Source of the DNA: Serinibacter arcticus
GTDB lineage: Bacteria; Actinomycetota; Actinomycetes; Actinomycetales; Beutenbergiaceae
Direction of reading: 5' to 3'
DNA: 64,000 nucleotides
Assembly: GCF_003121705.1 (NCBI RefSeq)
Contig: NZ_PYHR01000002.1
Span: forward strand, 2,418,001 to 2,482,000
Positions 1 to 8,448 of this stretch are shown piece by piece (the first letter of the stretch is position 1; each line of letters begins with the position of its first letter). A program made the translations under genes and the position numbers. The notes under the pieces are model-generated. The model saw nothing but the letters and a program-made list of their open reading frames with translations, was not told the origin of the DNA and did not search any database.

Positions 1-316
1 CGAGACCGGTGGCGAGCAGCAGCCCCGCCCCCGTCAGGCCGCCCGCGAGCGCGAGCGCGGTGCCGGGGGTGACGCGTCCGGACGGGATCGGGCGCTCCGG
101 GCGCTCGTGCGCGTCGAGCTCGCGGTCGGAGTAGTCGTTCAGCGCCATCCCGGCGAGGTAGAGGCAGGACGCGGCGGCCGGCGCGACGGCCGTCCGGCGA
201 CCGGCCGGCCAGCCCGACGCCGCGGCACCGGCGAGGGCGTCACCGGGGACCGAGAGGACGGCGGGCAGCCGGACGAGCTCGACGAGGTCCGCCGCCGTGG
301 GTCGGCGCGGAGTCAC
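1..316 (-). CDS. UbiA-family prenyltransferase (SCO3242/EboC-like), 3' end outside window
   Basis: Integral membrane prenyltransferase, N-terminal 105 codons only; the gene continues past base 1. The start is a GTG whose last two bases overlap the TGA of the upstream gene (GTGA), so the two are translationally coupled. The first Asp-rich motif is visible as NDYSDRELD at residues 60-68, followed by RPIPSGRV at 75-82, both typical of the UbiA superfamily, which transfers polyprenyl groups from a diphosphate donor. A UbiA-type gene next to an inositol-phosphate-synthase-like gene is the arrangement seen in actinobacterial SCO3242/ebo-type clusters, which make an unidentified exported metabolite; that link is inferred. 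The substrate cannot be read from the sequence. Confidence 0.85.
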   Translation of the reverse strand, partial: MTPRRPTAADLVELVRLPAVLSVPGDALAGAAASGWPAGRRTAVAPAAASCLYLAGMALNDYSDRELDAHERPERPIPSGRVTPGTALALAGGLTGAGLLLATGL

Positions 317-1575
317 GCCGTGGTCCGCGGCGCCTGTGCCGGGGCCTGGGCCTGGCCCGCAGCTGCGACCGGGGCCGGCAGCGCCGCCACCCAGGCGGTG
401 AGCGCGTGCCACTGCTCGTCGAGGGCGTGGGTGTCGGCCGCGATCGGCTCCTTGAAGAAGAAGCCGAGCGCCGGGAGCGGGCCGCGCTCGCCCGCGTCGT
501 GCGCCCGGGCCAGCAGGCGCGCGAGGTCGAGCACGAGCGGGGCCGCGAGGACGGAGTCGGCGCCCTGCCACGTGAACTGCATCGTCATCCGGGTCCCGAG
601 GAAGCCCTCGAAGGACACGTGGTCCCAGGCAGTCTTCCAGTCGCCCTGGTCCGCGACGTAGTCGATGCGCACGGGCCCCTCCACCGGGTAGCCCAGGATC
701 TTGGAGACGGTCAGCCCCTTGGTCGTGGTCTTGCTGAGGGCCGTCTCCGGATCGGCGAGCGTCCGGCCGTCCCCGCCGCCGAGGATGTTCATCGCGGTCC
801 ACGAGTTCACCTTGAGGGCGCGGCGACCGAACATCGGGGCGAGCGCCGACTTCACGAGGGTCTCGCCCGTCTTGCCGTCCCTGCCGGCCCACGGTGTGCC
901 GACCTCGCGCGCCAACGCCTCGAGGGCGCCGCACGCCGGACCGCTGCTCGGGGTGAAGGCGGCGAGCGGGCAGCCGGCGCGGAACGCGGCGTAGGCGTAG
1001 AGCGAGCTGACCGGCAGCGGGGAGAGGCCGGCGTCGAGCTGACGCTCGAGCTCCTCGAGGTCCTCGAGCGCGGCGGACGGCGGCGTGGGCGGCTCCGTGC
1101 TGGAGACGTCGACCACGACGACGCGCTCGAGGTCGTGCTCCTGGCGGAACGCGGCCAGGTCGGCCACGAGCTGGTCGGCGGCCCGCCGCTGCGGGAGGTC
1201 GCGGCCCGCGCCGGGCCGGATGCGGGCGTCGACCTCGGCGAGGTCGTCGGCGAGCAGCTCGACGAGGCCGTGCGGCAGGACTCCGGTCCGCGCGAGCGCG
1301 CTCGCCTGCTCGGCCACGGTGTGCTCGGCGACGTCGTGGCCCCCGACGAGCAGCGAGCCCAGGGGGGCGAGGCCTGCGCCCTCGAGCTCAGGGAGCTCGG
1401 TGACCATCCCGGTCGGCGGGACGATGCCTCGCTGGAGGGCGAGCAGACCGACGGTCGCGGTGGCGGCGACGGAGCCGCGGGCTCCGACGAACCACACCCC
1501 CGTGCGTCGGGACGGCGGGCGCGGACCGGTCGGGGCTGGAGGGGTCGCTGATGTGATGGACTCGACATTGAGCAT
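313..1575 (-). CDS. Inositol-3-phosphate synthase family protein (ebo-type paralogue)
   Basis: 420 aa. After a Pro/Arg-rich leader of about 25 residues comes a Rossmann fold opening with VWFVGARGSVA (residues 27-37). This family converts glucose-6-phosphate to inositol-3-phosphate with NAD+. The protein is clearly different from the second, housekeeping-type synthase at 42322-43416, so this copy probably feeds a dedicated pathway. It is the first gene of a minus-strand operon with the prenyltransferase, with a 4-base overlap. The ATG is preceded by TACCGT and a 6-base spacer and has no Shine-Dalgarno sequence, which suggests a leaderless mRNA. Family assignment is solid; true synthase activity rather than a related cyclase or isomerase role is less sure. 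Confidence 0.8.
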   Translation of the reverse strand: MLNVESITSATPPAPTGPRPPSRRTGVWFVGARGSVAATATVGLLALQRGIVPPTGMVTELPELEGAGLAPLGSLLVGGHDVAEHTVAEQASALARTGVLPHGLVELLADDLAEVDARIRPGAGRDLPQRRAADQLVADLAAFRQEHDLERVVVVDVSSTEPPTPPSAALEDLEELERQLDAGLSPLPVSSLYAYAAFRAGCPLAAFTPSSGPACGALEALAREVGTPWAGRDGKTGETLVKSALAPMFGRRALKVNSWTAMNILGGGDGRTLADPETALSKTTTKGLTVSKILGYPVEGPVRIDYVADQGDWKTAWDHVSFEGFLGTRMTMQFTWQGADSVLAAPLVLDLARLLARAHDAGERGPLPALGFFFKEPIAADTHALDEQWHALTAWVAALPAPVAAAGQAQAPAQAPRTTA

Positions 1576-1581
1576 CCCACC

Positions 1582-1587
1582 ACGGTA
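1582..1587 (-). promoter_or_regulatory. -10 box TACCGT, predicted leaderless promoter
   Basis: TACCGT lies six bases before the ATG at 1575, so transcription would start at or next to the start codon. No ribosome binding site is present. Confidence 0.5.
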
Positions 1588-1614
1588 CTCGCCTTTTGTC
1601 GGCGGTCAAGAAAA

Positions 1615-2238
1615 CTATGGGGAGCCCGACGCGGACTTCCGTTCCTTCTCGCCACATGTGCCCTCCGATTCGGCCCCCCCGAGCCCGAGCTCCCCCGGTC
1701 CGACCAGCACCTGCCAGATCCAGGCAGCCGCCGTCCCGACCGTCGGCCGCGGCTCCAGCGCGATCCACGCCCCGAGCACGCCGGTCACCGATCCGGCCAC
1801 CCCGGCGGCCGCGACGTCCACCGGCATCCCGCCGAACGCCGTCGTGCCCGAGTGCTCGATCGCGTCGCGCGCGATCTCCCGCACGCGACCCTGCAGCCGC
1901 GCGACGGCGACCGGCGAGCCTCGCTCGCCGAACACCCGCGCGTAGACGGCGGCGTAGGCCTCGAAGTGCTGGAGGTAGACCACCAGCGCCGAGGGCGGGC
2001 TGTCGTCGACCAGGTCGAGCAGCGGCGGGAGGTCGGCGCCGTCCTCCTGCATCGCGTGGTCGATCGCGTCGGCCAGCAGCGTGTCCTTGTCGGAGTAGTG
2101 CTGGTAGAAGCTGCTGCGGTTGACCTCGGCCCGCTCGACGATGTCGGCGACCGTGAAGTCCTCCAGGTCGCGCTCGCTCGCCAGGGCGAGCATCGCCCGC
2201 TGGAGGCTGCGCCGCGTACGGGCGATTCGGGGGTCCAC
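1615..2238 (-). CDS. TetR/AcrR family transcriptional regulator
   Basis: 207 aa from the GTG at 2238, chosen because AAGGA lies upstream and the protein then begins right at the first helix (VDPRIARTRRSL). The helix-turn-helix covers roughly residues 28-55 (FTVADIVERAEVNRSSFYQH), typical of TetR. The C-terminal ligand domain is alpha-helical and unassigned. The gene is divergent from an MMPL exporter and shares a 135-base control region containing an inverted repeat, the usual layout for a repressor controlling itself and an adjacent efflux pump. The effector is unknown. Confidence 0.85.
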   Translation of the reverse strand: MDPRIARTRRSLQRAMLALASERDLEDFTVADIVERAEVNRSSFYQHYSDKDTLLADAIDHAMQEDGADLPPLLDLVDDSPPSALVVYLQHFEAYAAVYARVFGERGSPVAVARLQGRVREIARDAIEHSGTTAFGGMPVDVAAAGVAGSVTGVLGAWIALEPRPTVGTAAAWIWQVLVGPGELGLGGAESEGTCGEKERKSASGSP

Positions 2239-2285
2239 CCCCGCATCCTTGCAGGCCCGGAGCCGTGACGCAGGACTTATGCCAC

Positions 2286-2307
2286 AACTGTCGCTATTCC
2301 GACACTT
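2286..2307. promoter_or_regulatory. Inverted repeat, likely operator of the TetR regulator
   Basis: Arms AACTGTCG (2286-2293) and CGACACTT (2300-2307) match in 7 of 8 positions as an inverted repeat with a 6-base centre. It lies in the 135-base gap between the divergent tetR and MMPL genes, the expected place for a TetR dimer. Function is inferred from position and symmetry. Confidence 0.5.
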
Positions 2308-2373
2308 GTCGATTAAGGTGGTCGCCGGGCCCAGTGACGCGCCTGTCGACCGCATCCCGATGAAAGGCGCCTC

Positions 2374-4704
2374 GTGGCACGTCTCCTGTACCGACTCGGA
2401 ATCTTCGCCTCGCGGCGGGCCTGGCAGGTCCTGCTCGGCTGGGTCGCCGTGCTCGCCGTCGCCGGCGGCTCCTTCCTCGCCTTCGGCGGCACGCTCGCCA
2501 CCACCTTCAGCATCCCCGGCACCGAGACCTCCCGGGTCACCGACGAGATCGCGGACGAGCTGGGCGGCGCCGGCGGCGCCACCGGCACGGTCGTCTTCTC
2601 CGCCGACGACGGCGCCCTCACCGCCGAGCAGCAGGCGGAGATCACCGCCGCCCTCGACGGCGTGCGAGAGCTGGACGGCGTCGGCGACGTCGTCGACCCG
2701 TTCGCCACCGAGGTCATGCGTGCCGCGCAGGCCGAGGAGCTCGCCGCCGGGCGCGCCATGATCGACCAGCTCCCCGCCGACCAGCAGGCTGCCGCCGGCG
2801 GCGCCCAGATCGACGCCGGCGAGCGCCTCCTGGCCGCGGCCGCGAACCTGCGCACCCTCTCCGAGGACGGCACGACCGCTCTCGGGACCGTCGTCTTCGA
2901 GGCGAGCACGTTCGACCTGTCGACCGAGGTGAAGGAGTCGGTCACCACCGAGCTCGACGCCAACGCGATCGACGGCGTCACCGTGGACTACTCCGCCGAG
3001 CTCACGCAGTCGGTCGACGGCCTGGTGGGACCGGGCGAGATCATCGGCGTCCTGGTGGCGCTGATCGTCCTCGTCGTCATGTTCCGCTCGCTCGTGCCCG
3101 CCCTCACGCCGCTGATCTCCTCGATCGTCGGGGTCGGCGTCGGCGTCGCCGGCGCGATGGCCTTCTCCGGCGCCGTCGAGATGTCGTCCGTGACCCCGGT
3201 GCTGGGCGTGATGCTCGGGCTCGCCGTCGGCATCGACTACTCCCTGTTCATCATCAACCGCCACCGCCGCCAGCTCCTGTCCGGCATGGACGTGCGCGAG
3301 TCCATCGGCCTGGCGAACGGCACCGCGGGCAACGCCGTCGTCTTCGCCGGCTCCACCGTGGTCATCGCGCTGCTGGCGCTCAACGTCACCGGCATCGGCT
3401 TCCTCGGCGTCATGGGCACGGTCGGCGCGGTCTGCGTCCTCGTGGCCGTCCTCGTCTCGGTCAGCCTCACGCCGGCGCTGCTCGGCCTGCTCGGCCCGAA
3501 GGTCCTCGCCCGCCGCGCCCGCGCGACCGTCGGTCAGGACCACCACACCGACGCCACGCCCACCCCGATGCGCACCGGTCGCGCGGTCATCGGCGGCGTC
3601 GTCGGCGTGCTCGCGCTCCTCGTCGTCGCGATCCCGGCGCTCGACATGCGCCTCGGCCTGCCCGACGGCTCGACCGAGGCCCAGGACACGACGCAGTACC
3701 GCTCCTACTCCACCGTCGCCGAGAAGTTCGGCGCCGGTCAGAACGGCCCGATCGTCGTGACCGCGTCGCTCCCCGAGGCGGTGCCGGCCGAGATGCTGAC
3801 CATCGCCCAGGCCGACCTCGCCGACACCCTGCTCGCGCAGGACGGCATCTCCGCCGTCGCCCCCGCCGGGGCGTCGGAGGACGGCACCTTCCTGCTGTTC
3901 CAGGTCGTGCCCACGGACGGCCCCGCCAGCGAGGCGACCGAGCAGCTCGTCCACGACCTGCGGGCCGCCTCCCCGCTCGACGGCGACGTCGAGCTCGGCG
4001 TCGCCGGGGCGGCCAGCGGAAACATCGACATCTCGGACAAGCTCGCCGACGCCCTGCCGATCTACCTGCTCGTCGTCGTCGGACTCTCGCTGATCATCCT
4101 GATCGTCGTCTTCCGATCGCTGCTGGTGCCGCTCATCGCGACGGCCGGCTACGTGCTGTCGCTGGTCGCGGCCTTCGGTGCGATCGTCGCGGTCTACCAG
4201 TGGGGCTGGCTCGGCGCCCTGTTCGGCGTCGAGACGCCCGGTCCGGTGCTGAGCTTCGCCCCGATCATCATCATGGGCGTGCTGTTCGGGCTCGCGATGG
4301 ACTACCAGCTCTTCCTGGTCTCGGGCATGCGCGAGGCGTACGTGCACGGCATGCCCGCCCGGGCCGCCGTGGTGGCCGGTCGCCGCAGCGGTCGCGCCGT
4401 CGTGACGGCCGCCGCGATCATCATGGTCTCGGTCTTCGGCGGGTTCGTCTTCTCCCACCTGGCGATGGTCCGGCCGCTCGGCTTCGGCCTCGCGATCGGC
4501 GTGCTGTTCGACGCCTTCGTCGTCCGCATGCTCATCGTGCCGGCGCTCATGCACCTGTTCGGCGAGAAGGCCTGGTGGCTGCCGCGCTGGCTCGACCGCA
4601 TCGTCCCGAACGTCGACGTCGAGGGTGCCGCGCTCGAGCGCAGCCACCCGCTGCCGTCGGCCGGCGGCGAGGTCGCGGACCCGGAGCCCGCGCCCGTCCG
4701 CTGA
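2374..4704 (+). CDS. MMPL family RND transporter
   Basis: 776 aa, GTG start preceded by AAAGG. It has the duplicated RND/MMPL plan: a TM helix near residue 20, an extracellular loop (about 45-215), a TM bundle (about 220-375), a second loop and a second bundle (about 560-740). The conserved proton-relay segments are DYSLFIINRHRR near residue 288 and MDYQLFLVSGMRE near 641, at matching positions in the two halves. Such proteins export lipids, siderophores or drugs using the proton gradient. The divergent TetR gene suggests inducible export of a toxic or signalling compound. The substrate is not identifiable. Confidence 0.9.
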   Translation: MARLLYRLGIFASRRAWQVLLGWVAVLAVAGGSFLAFGGTLATTFSIPGTETSRVTDEIADELGGAGGATGTVVFSADDGALTAEQQAEITAALDGVRELDGVGDVVDPFATEVMRAAQAEELAAGRAMIDQLPADQQAAAGGAQIDAGERLLAAAANLRTLSEDGTTALGTVVFEASTFDLSTEVKESVTTELDANAIDGVTVDYSAELTQSVDGLVGPGEIIGVLVALIVLVVMFRSLVPALTPLISSIVGVGVGVAGAMAFSGAVEMSSVTPVLGVMLGLAVGIDYSLFIINRHRRQLLSGMDVRESIGLANGTAGNAVVFAGSTVVIALLALNVTGIGFLGVMGTVGAVCVLVAVLVSVSLTPALLGLLGPKVLARRARATVGQDHHTDATPTPMRTGRAVIGGVVGVLALLVVAIPALDMRLGLPDGSTEAQDTTQYRSYSTVAEKFGAGQNGPIVVTASLPEAVPAEMLTIAQADLADTLLAQDGISAVAPAGASEDGTFLLFQVVPTDGPASEATEQLVHDLRAASPLDGDVELGVAGAASGNIDISDKLADALPIYLLVVVGLSLIILIVVFRSLLVPLIATAGYVLSLVAAFGAIVAVYQWGWLGALFGVETPGPVLSFAPIIIMGVLFGLAMDYQLFLVSGMREAYVHGMPARAAVVAGRRSGRAVVTAAAIIMVSVFGGFVFSHLAMVRPLGFGLAIGVLFDAFVVRMLIVPALMHLFGEKAWWLPRWLDRIVPNVDVEGAALERSHPLPSAGGEVADPEPAPVR

Positions 4705-4717
4705 GCCCCACCCGCTG

Positions 4718-4770
4718 CGCCGAGGGCGCCGAGGTGCGCGACGTCGTCGCGCGGCTCGGCGCCCTCGGCG
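4718..4770. terminator. Nested perfect hairpin between MMPL and aldo/keto reductase genes
   Basis: A 16-bp perfect stem (4718-4733 with 4755-4770) encloses a second 7-bp stem (4736-4742 with 4746-4752). There is no T tract. It sits between two genes whose 3' ends face each other, so a bidirectional stop signal is the simplest reading. Confidence 0.6.
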
Positions 4771-4773
4771 TTG

Positions 4774-5595
4774 CTACGCCGTCGGATCCTCCAGGGCGTC
4801 CAGCAGCGCGAGGTCGGTGTCGGAGATCGTGAAGTCGAGGTCCGCGTTCTCGGCGATGCGCGACGGGGTGGTCGACTTCGGCAGCGGCAGCACGTCCTTC
4901 TGCAGCAGGTAGCGCAGGCAGAGCTGCGCGACCGACCGCCCGTAGCGCTGGGCCACGGCATCGACGTCGGCGTCCTCCAGGATGGCGCCCGTGGCGAGCG
5001 GCGAGTAGCCCTCCACGAGGATCCCGTTCGCCCGGCAGTAGGCCACGACATCGTCCTGCGTGTGCCCCACGAAGTACCGGATCTGGTTGACGTGCGGGCG
5101 GTGGCGCGCACCGGCGGCGAGCTTCTCGAGGTCGGACACGGAGAAGTTCGAGACGCCGATCGAGCGGGCCCGGCCGTCCTCGAGCGCGTCCTCCAGGGCC
5201 CGCCACGCCTCGGCGTTCCCGGCGGAGTGATCGGAGCCGATGTCGTCCCACGGCCACGGGGCGTGGATGAGGTAGAGGTCGACGTGGTCGTCGCCCAGGA
5301 GCTCGAGGCTCTCCGCGAGGCTGTCGACGGCGCCCTGGTAGGTCTTGATCTCGGCGGGGAGCTTCGTCGTGACGAAGACGTCCGACCGCGGCACGTCGCT
5401 GTCGGCGATCGCGCGCGCGACCGAGGCCTCGTTCCCGTAGCCGCGGGCGGTGTCGATGTGGCGGTAGCCGGCGGCGAGGGCGGTGGTCACGGCGTCGTAG
5501 GCGTCGTCGCCGTCGGGGATCTGCCACGTGCCGAACCCGAGGCTGGGGATCTCGAGTCCGTTCGCGAGGGTGAAGTGGTCGGTGAGGGCGCTCAT
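4774..5595 (-). CDS. Aldo/keto reductase
   Basis: 273 aa from the ATG at 5595, which has GGAGAG eight bases upstream; longer in-frame readings lack family similarity. NADPH-dependent (beta/alpha)8-barrel reductase of the 2,5-diketo-gluconate reductase type. The catalytic tetrad is visible: Asp in HIDTARGYGNE, Tyr in the same motif, Lys in VTTKLP and His in LIHAPWPW. The cofactor-binding segment near the C terminus reads LPLPKSTTPSRIAENA. A TACGGT -10 box at 5644-5649 would give a leader of about 43 bases. The physiological carbonyl substrate is unknown. Divergent from the desaturase gene. Confidence 0.9.
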   Translation of the reverse strand: MSALTDHFTLANGLEIPSLGFGTWQIPDGDDAYDAVTTALAAGYRHIDTARGYGNEASVARAIADSDVPRSDVFVTTKLPAEIKTYQGAVDSLAESLELLGDDHVDLYLIHAPWPWDDIGSDHSAGNAEAWRALEDALEDGRARSIGVSNFSVSDLEKLAAGARHRPHVNQIRYFVGHTQDDVVAYCRANGILVEGYSPLATGAILEDADVDAVAQRYGRSVAQLCLRYLLQKDVLPLPKSTTPSRIAENADLDFTISDTDLALLDALEDPTA

Positions 5596-5643
5596 GTCGT
5601 GGTCTCTCCAGCTGTCGACGTGCGTGTCGGGGCGTGCCCTCCC

Positions 5644-5649
5644 ACCGTA
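5644..5649 (-). promoter_or_regulatory. -10 box TACGGT of aldo/keto reductase gene
   Basis: Same TANNNT form as the leaderless boxes but about 48 bases from the start codon, leaving room for the GGAGAG ribosome binding site. Confidence 0.35.
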
Positions 5650-5731
5650 GGCCGACCCCGTGGGAGCGGATCGACTCGACTTCCTCACCGTTCGAGCACC
5701 GGAGTCTTCCCCCAATCCGCCGGAACCTGGA

Positions 5732-5737
5732 TAACCT
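5732..5737 (+). promoter_or_regulatory. -10 box TAACCT, predicted leaderless promoter
   Basis: TAACCT, six bases, then the GTG of the desaturase at 5744. No Shine-Dalgarno sequence. Confidence 0.45.
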
Positions 5738-5743
5738 CAGCAC

Positions 5744-6853
5744 GTGACGACCAGCTCAGCGGTGCCCGGACCGAGCACGATCACTGCGCCGTCGACCCCT
5801 CGGGGGGAGGCCAGGCGCCAGGTCAGCGACTTCACGGAGCTCGCCAAGGCGGTCCGCGAGGCGGGGCTGATGCGCCGGCGTCACGGCTACTACTGGACGC
5901 GGTTCGCCGTCCTCAACGTCGCCCTCGCCGGCGTCGCCGCCCTGGCGTGGTGGGTCGGCGAGTCGTGGTGGCAGCTCGCCGTCGCGGCCCTCCTGGCCGT
6001 CGTGCTGGGTCAGTTCATGTTCCTGGGCCACGACGCCGCGCACCGTCAGATCTTCGACTCCGGTCGGTGGAACGACGCCGCGAGCCTGGTGATCGCCAAC
6101 CTCTACGCGGGGATGAGCTACGGCTGGTGGCAGCACAAGCACAGCCGCCACCACGCGAAGCCGAACCAGGTCGGCGCCGATCCCGACATCAAGACGGGCG
6201 CCCTCGTCTTCCACCTCGAGAGCGGTGGCAAGCCCCGGACGCGGCTCGGGGAGCGCCTCCGCGCGCGGCAGGGGTCGCTGTTCTTCCCGCTGCTGCTGCT
6301 CGAGGGCCTCAACCTGCACGTCTCCGGCCTCAAGACCATCTTCGGCAAGGAGCCGGTCAAGCACCGCTCGACCGAGATCCCGCTCGTGCTGGTCCGGCTG
6401 GTGGGCTACCTCGCCCTCGTCTTCTGGTTCCTCCCGCTCGGGATGGCGTTCGCCTTCATCGGCGTCCAGGTCGCGCTCTTCGGCCTGTACATGGGCGCGG
6501 TCTTCGCGCCGAACCACAAGGGCATGCCGATCGTCCCCGCCGACTCGAAGATCGACTTCCTTCGCCGCCAGGTGCTGATGAGCCGCAACATCACCGGCGG
6601 CCGCCACATCGACCTGTACATGGGCGGGCTCAACTTCCAGGTCGAGCACCACCTGTTCCCCTCGATGCCGAGCCCGCACCTGCGTCTCGTGCAGCCCATG
6701 GTGAAGGCGTTCTGCGAGGAGAAGCTCGTGCCGTACACCGAGGCGACGCTGCTGGAGTCCTACCGCATCGTCATCCGGCACCTGGACAAGGTCGGCCTGC
6801 AGGCGCGTGACCCGTTCAGCTGCCCGCTCACCAGCGAGTTCCGCTCGCGCTGA
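5744..6853 (+). CDS. Membrane fatty acid desaturase
   Basis: 369 aa. Di-iron membrane desaturase; all three histidine boxes are present: HDAAH (96-100), HKHSRHH (131-137) and VEHH (300-303, within FQVEHHLFPSMP). Hydrophobic segments lie near residues 52-95 and 215-250. The enzyme introduces a cis double bond into acyl chains of membrane lipids, using electrons from ferredoxin or a cytochrome-b5-like partner that is not encoded next to it. The VEHHLFP box resembles front-end/delta-6-like members, so the double bond position is uncertain. A short hairpin (GACGCG/CGCGTC, 6854-6869) follows the stop. Confidence 0.88.
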   Translation: MTTSSAVPGPSTITAPSTPRGEARRQVSDFTELAKAVREAGLMRRRHGYYWTRFAVLNVALAGVAALAWWVGESWWQLAVAALLAVVLGQFMFLGHDAAHRQIFDSGRWNDAASLVIANLYAGMSYGWWQHKHSRHHAKPNQVGADPDIKTGALVFHLESGGKPRTRLGERLRARQGSLFFPLLLLEGLNLHVSGLKTIFGKEPVKHRSTEIPLVLVRLVGYLALVFWFLPLGMAFAFIGVQVALFGLYMGAVFAPNHKGMPIVPADSKIDFLRRQVLMSRNITGGRHIDLYMGGLNFQVEHHLFPSMPSPHLRLVQPMVKAFCEEKLVPYTEATLLESYRIVIRHLDKVGLQARDPFSCPLTSEFRSR

Positions 6854-6915
6854 GACGCGTTCCCGCGTCGGCCCCGGCGCGCCGCACGCCCTGGTCGATG
6901 TCACCAGGCCCGGCC

Positions 6916-6921
6916 TACCCT
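6916..6921 (+). promoter_or_regulatory. -10 box TACCCT, predicted leaderless promoter
   Basis: TACCCT, six bases, then ATG 6928; no ribosome binding site. Confidence 0.5.
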
Positions 6922-6927
6922 CCCGTC

Positions 6928-8448
6928 ATGGGAGTCCGCAGCTTCGAGCACGTCGGGGTGATCGTCGAGGATCTCGACGCCGCCGCCACCTTCTTCACCC
7001 TGCTCGGGTTCGAGCGGGGGGAGACCGCCCGCGTCGGGGGTGAGTGGGCCGACCGCGTCAACGGCCTCACGGGCACGCAGGTGGAGATGTGCTTCCTCAC
7101 CGCGCCGGACGGCTCGGGGGCGATCGAGCTCTCGCAGTTCCACGCCCCCACCTCCCCGCCGCGCGGGCCGGACGCGGCGTCGCACGTGCTCGGCCTGCGC
7201 CACCTCGCCTACCGCGTCGACGATCTGACGGCCGTGCTCGGGCGCGTCCGCGCCGCGGGGTTCGAGACCGTCGCCGAGGTCGTGAACTACGAGGACGTGT
7301 GGCTGGTCTGCTACGTCCGCGGCCCCGAGGGGCTGATCGTGGAGCTCGGGGAGCGGCTCGACGGCGGTGATGATGACGGCGGTGGTGGCGACGACGGCCC
7401 GGCGGCCTCCGGGGCGCCGGTCGATCTGCGTGGCGCCGACCTCCGAGGGGCCGATCTGCGCGGCGCCGTGCTCCGCGGCGCCGACGTCGCCGGCGCGGAG
7501 ATCGACTCGCCGTGGCTCCTGGAGGAGGGCGGTCGGCTGCTGGTGAACGGCGTCGACGTCGTCCCGCTGGTCGACGCCGAGCTGGACCGTCGCTTCCCCG
7601 GCCGCTCCGAGCGTCGCGCGAGCGACCCGGCCGGGCTGCGCTCGGCGTGGGCGCGGCTCGAGGAGACCTGGGAGCGCACGGTCGCGCGGGCGGAGGCGCT
7701 CCCGCCGGGCGGCGTCGACGTCTCGGTCGACGGCGAGTGGACCGTGGCGCAGACGCTGCGGCACCTGGTCATGGCCACGGACACGTGGCTGGGTCGCGCC
7801 GTCCTCCGCCTCGATGCGCCGTACCACCCGATCGGTCAGCCCGACGCCTCGTACGCCGCCGACGGCGGCGACCCGTCGATCTTCCGCACGGAGGCACCGA
7901 CCTGGGACGAGGTCCTCGCCGTCCGTGCGGAGCGGGTCGCGATGGTGCGCGACCTGCTCGCCTCGATCACCCCGGCCCAGCTCGACGAGCAGCGCACGAA
8001 CCCCTGGGCGCCCGAGCACAGCGAGACCGTGCGCTCGTGCCTGCACACGATCCTCGAGGAGGAGTGGGAGCACCACCGCTACGCCGTCCGCGACCTCGAG
8101 GCGATCGAGCGGGGCGGGGGGCGGGTGGCGCCGACTGACGCTCAGCGCGCGGGGCGGTCCGGCTCGGTCGGATCGGCCTCGCGGTCGGGGGCGACGAGCT
8201 CGGTCCACGGGGTGCCCTCCCACGCCACGAGGTGCCACTCGCCGTCGACCAGCTCCAGCTCGACGACCCCGGTGTTGCCGAGCGCCCGTGCCAGGGCGTC
8301 GGAACCCGCGGCGTTGACGGCGCGACCGGCCACCCACGTGCGGATGGCGGCCCCGTGGCTGAAGGCGACGGCGACGCCGGAACCCCCGCCATCGGCACCT
8401 CCGGCGTCCGAGGCCGCGGCGACGACCGCCTCGACCGCCGCGTCGTAG
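6928..8448 (+). CDS. VOC (glyoxalase)-pentapeptide-DinB fusion protein
   Basis: Three modules in one frame. Residues about 1-140 are a vicinal-oxygen-chelate domain (starts GVRSFEHVGVIVEDLDAA; ends EGLIVELGERL). A Gly/Asp linker leads to about five pentapeptide repeats (DLRGADLRGADLRGAVLRGA, near residues 165-190). Residues about 230-400 are a DinB/mycothiol-dependent four-helix domain with HLVMATDTWLGR and EEEWEHHRYAVRDLE, whose histidines suit metal binding. The start at 6928 fits the VOC domain and a TACCCT box six bases before it. The real C terminus is probably at 8138: the frame stays open through a G-rich run (8111-8125) and then reads antisense over the convergent phosphatase gene, but one extra G there would use TGA 8136-8138. 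Role unknown; thiol-dependent detoxification is a guess from the two end domains. Confidence 0.75.
   Translation: MGVRSFEHVGVIVEDLDAAATFFTLLGFERGETARVGGEWADRVNGLTGTQVEMCFLTAPDGSGAIELSQFHAPTSPPRGPDAASHVLGLRHLAYRVDDLTAVLGRVRAAGFETVAEVVNYEDVWLVCYVRGPEGLIVELGERLDGGDDDGGGGDDGPAASGAPVDLRGADLRGADLRGAVLRGADVAGAEIDSPWLLEEGGRLLVNGVDVVPLVDAELDRRFPGRSERRASDPAGLRSAWARLEETWERTVARAEALPPGGVDVSVDGEWTVAQTLRHLVMATDTWLGRAVLRLDAPYHPIGQPDASYAADGGDPSIFRTEAPTWDEVLAVRAERVAMVRDLLASITPAQLDEQRTNPWAPEHSETVRSCLHTILEEEWEHHRYAVRDLEAIERGGGRVAPTDAQRAGRSGSVGSASRSGATSSVHGVPSHATRCHSPSTSSSSTTPVLPSARARASEPAALTARPATHVRMAAPWLKATATPEPPPSAPPASEAAATTASTAAS

Noticed and set aside
2239-4647. Upstream extension of the tetR frame over the MMPL gene
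   Set aside because: The frame is open through MMPL by GC bias only; the TetR fold begins at GTG 2238.
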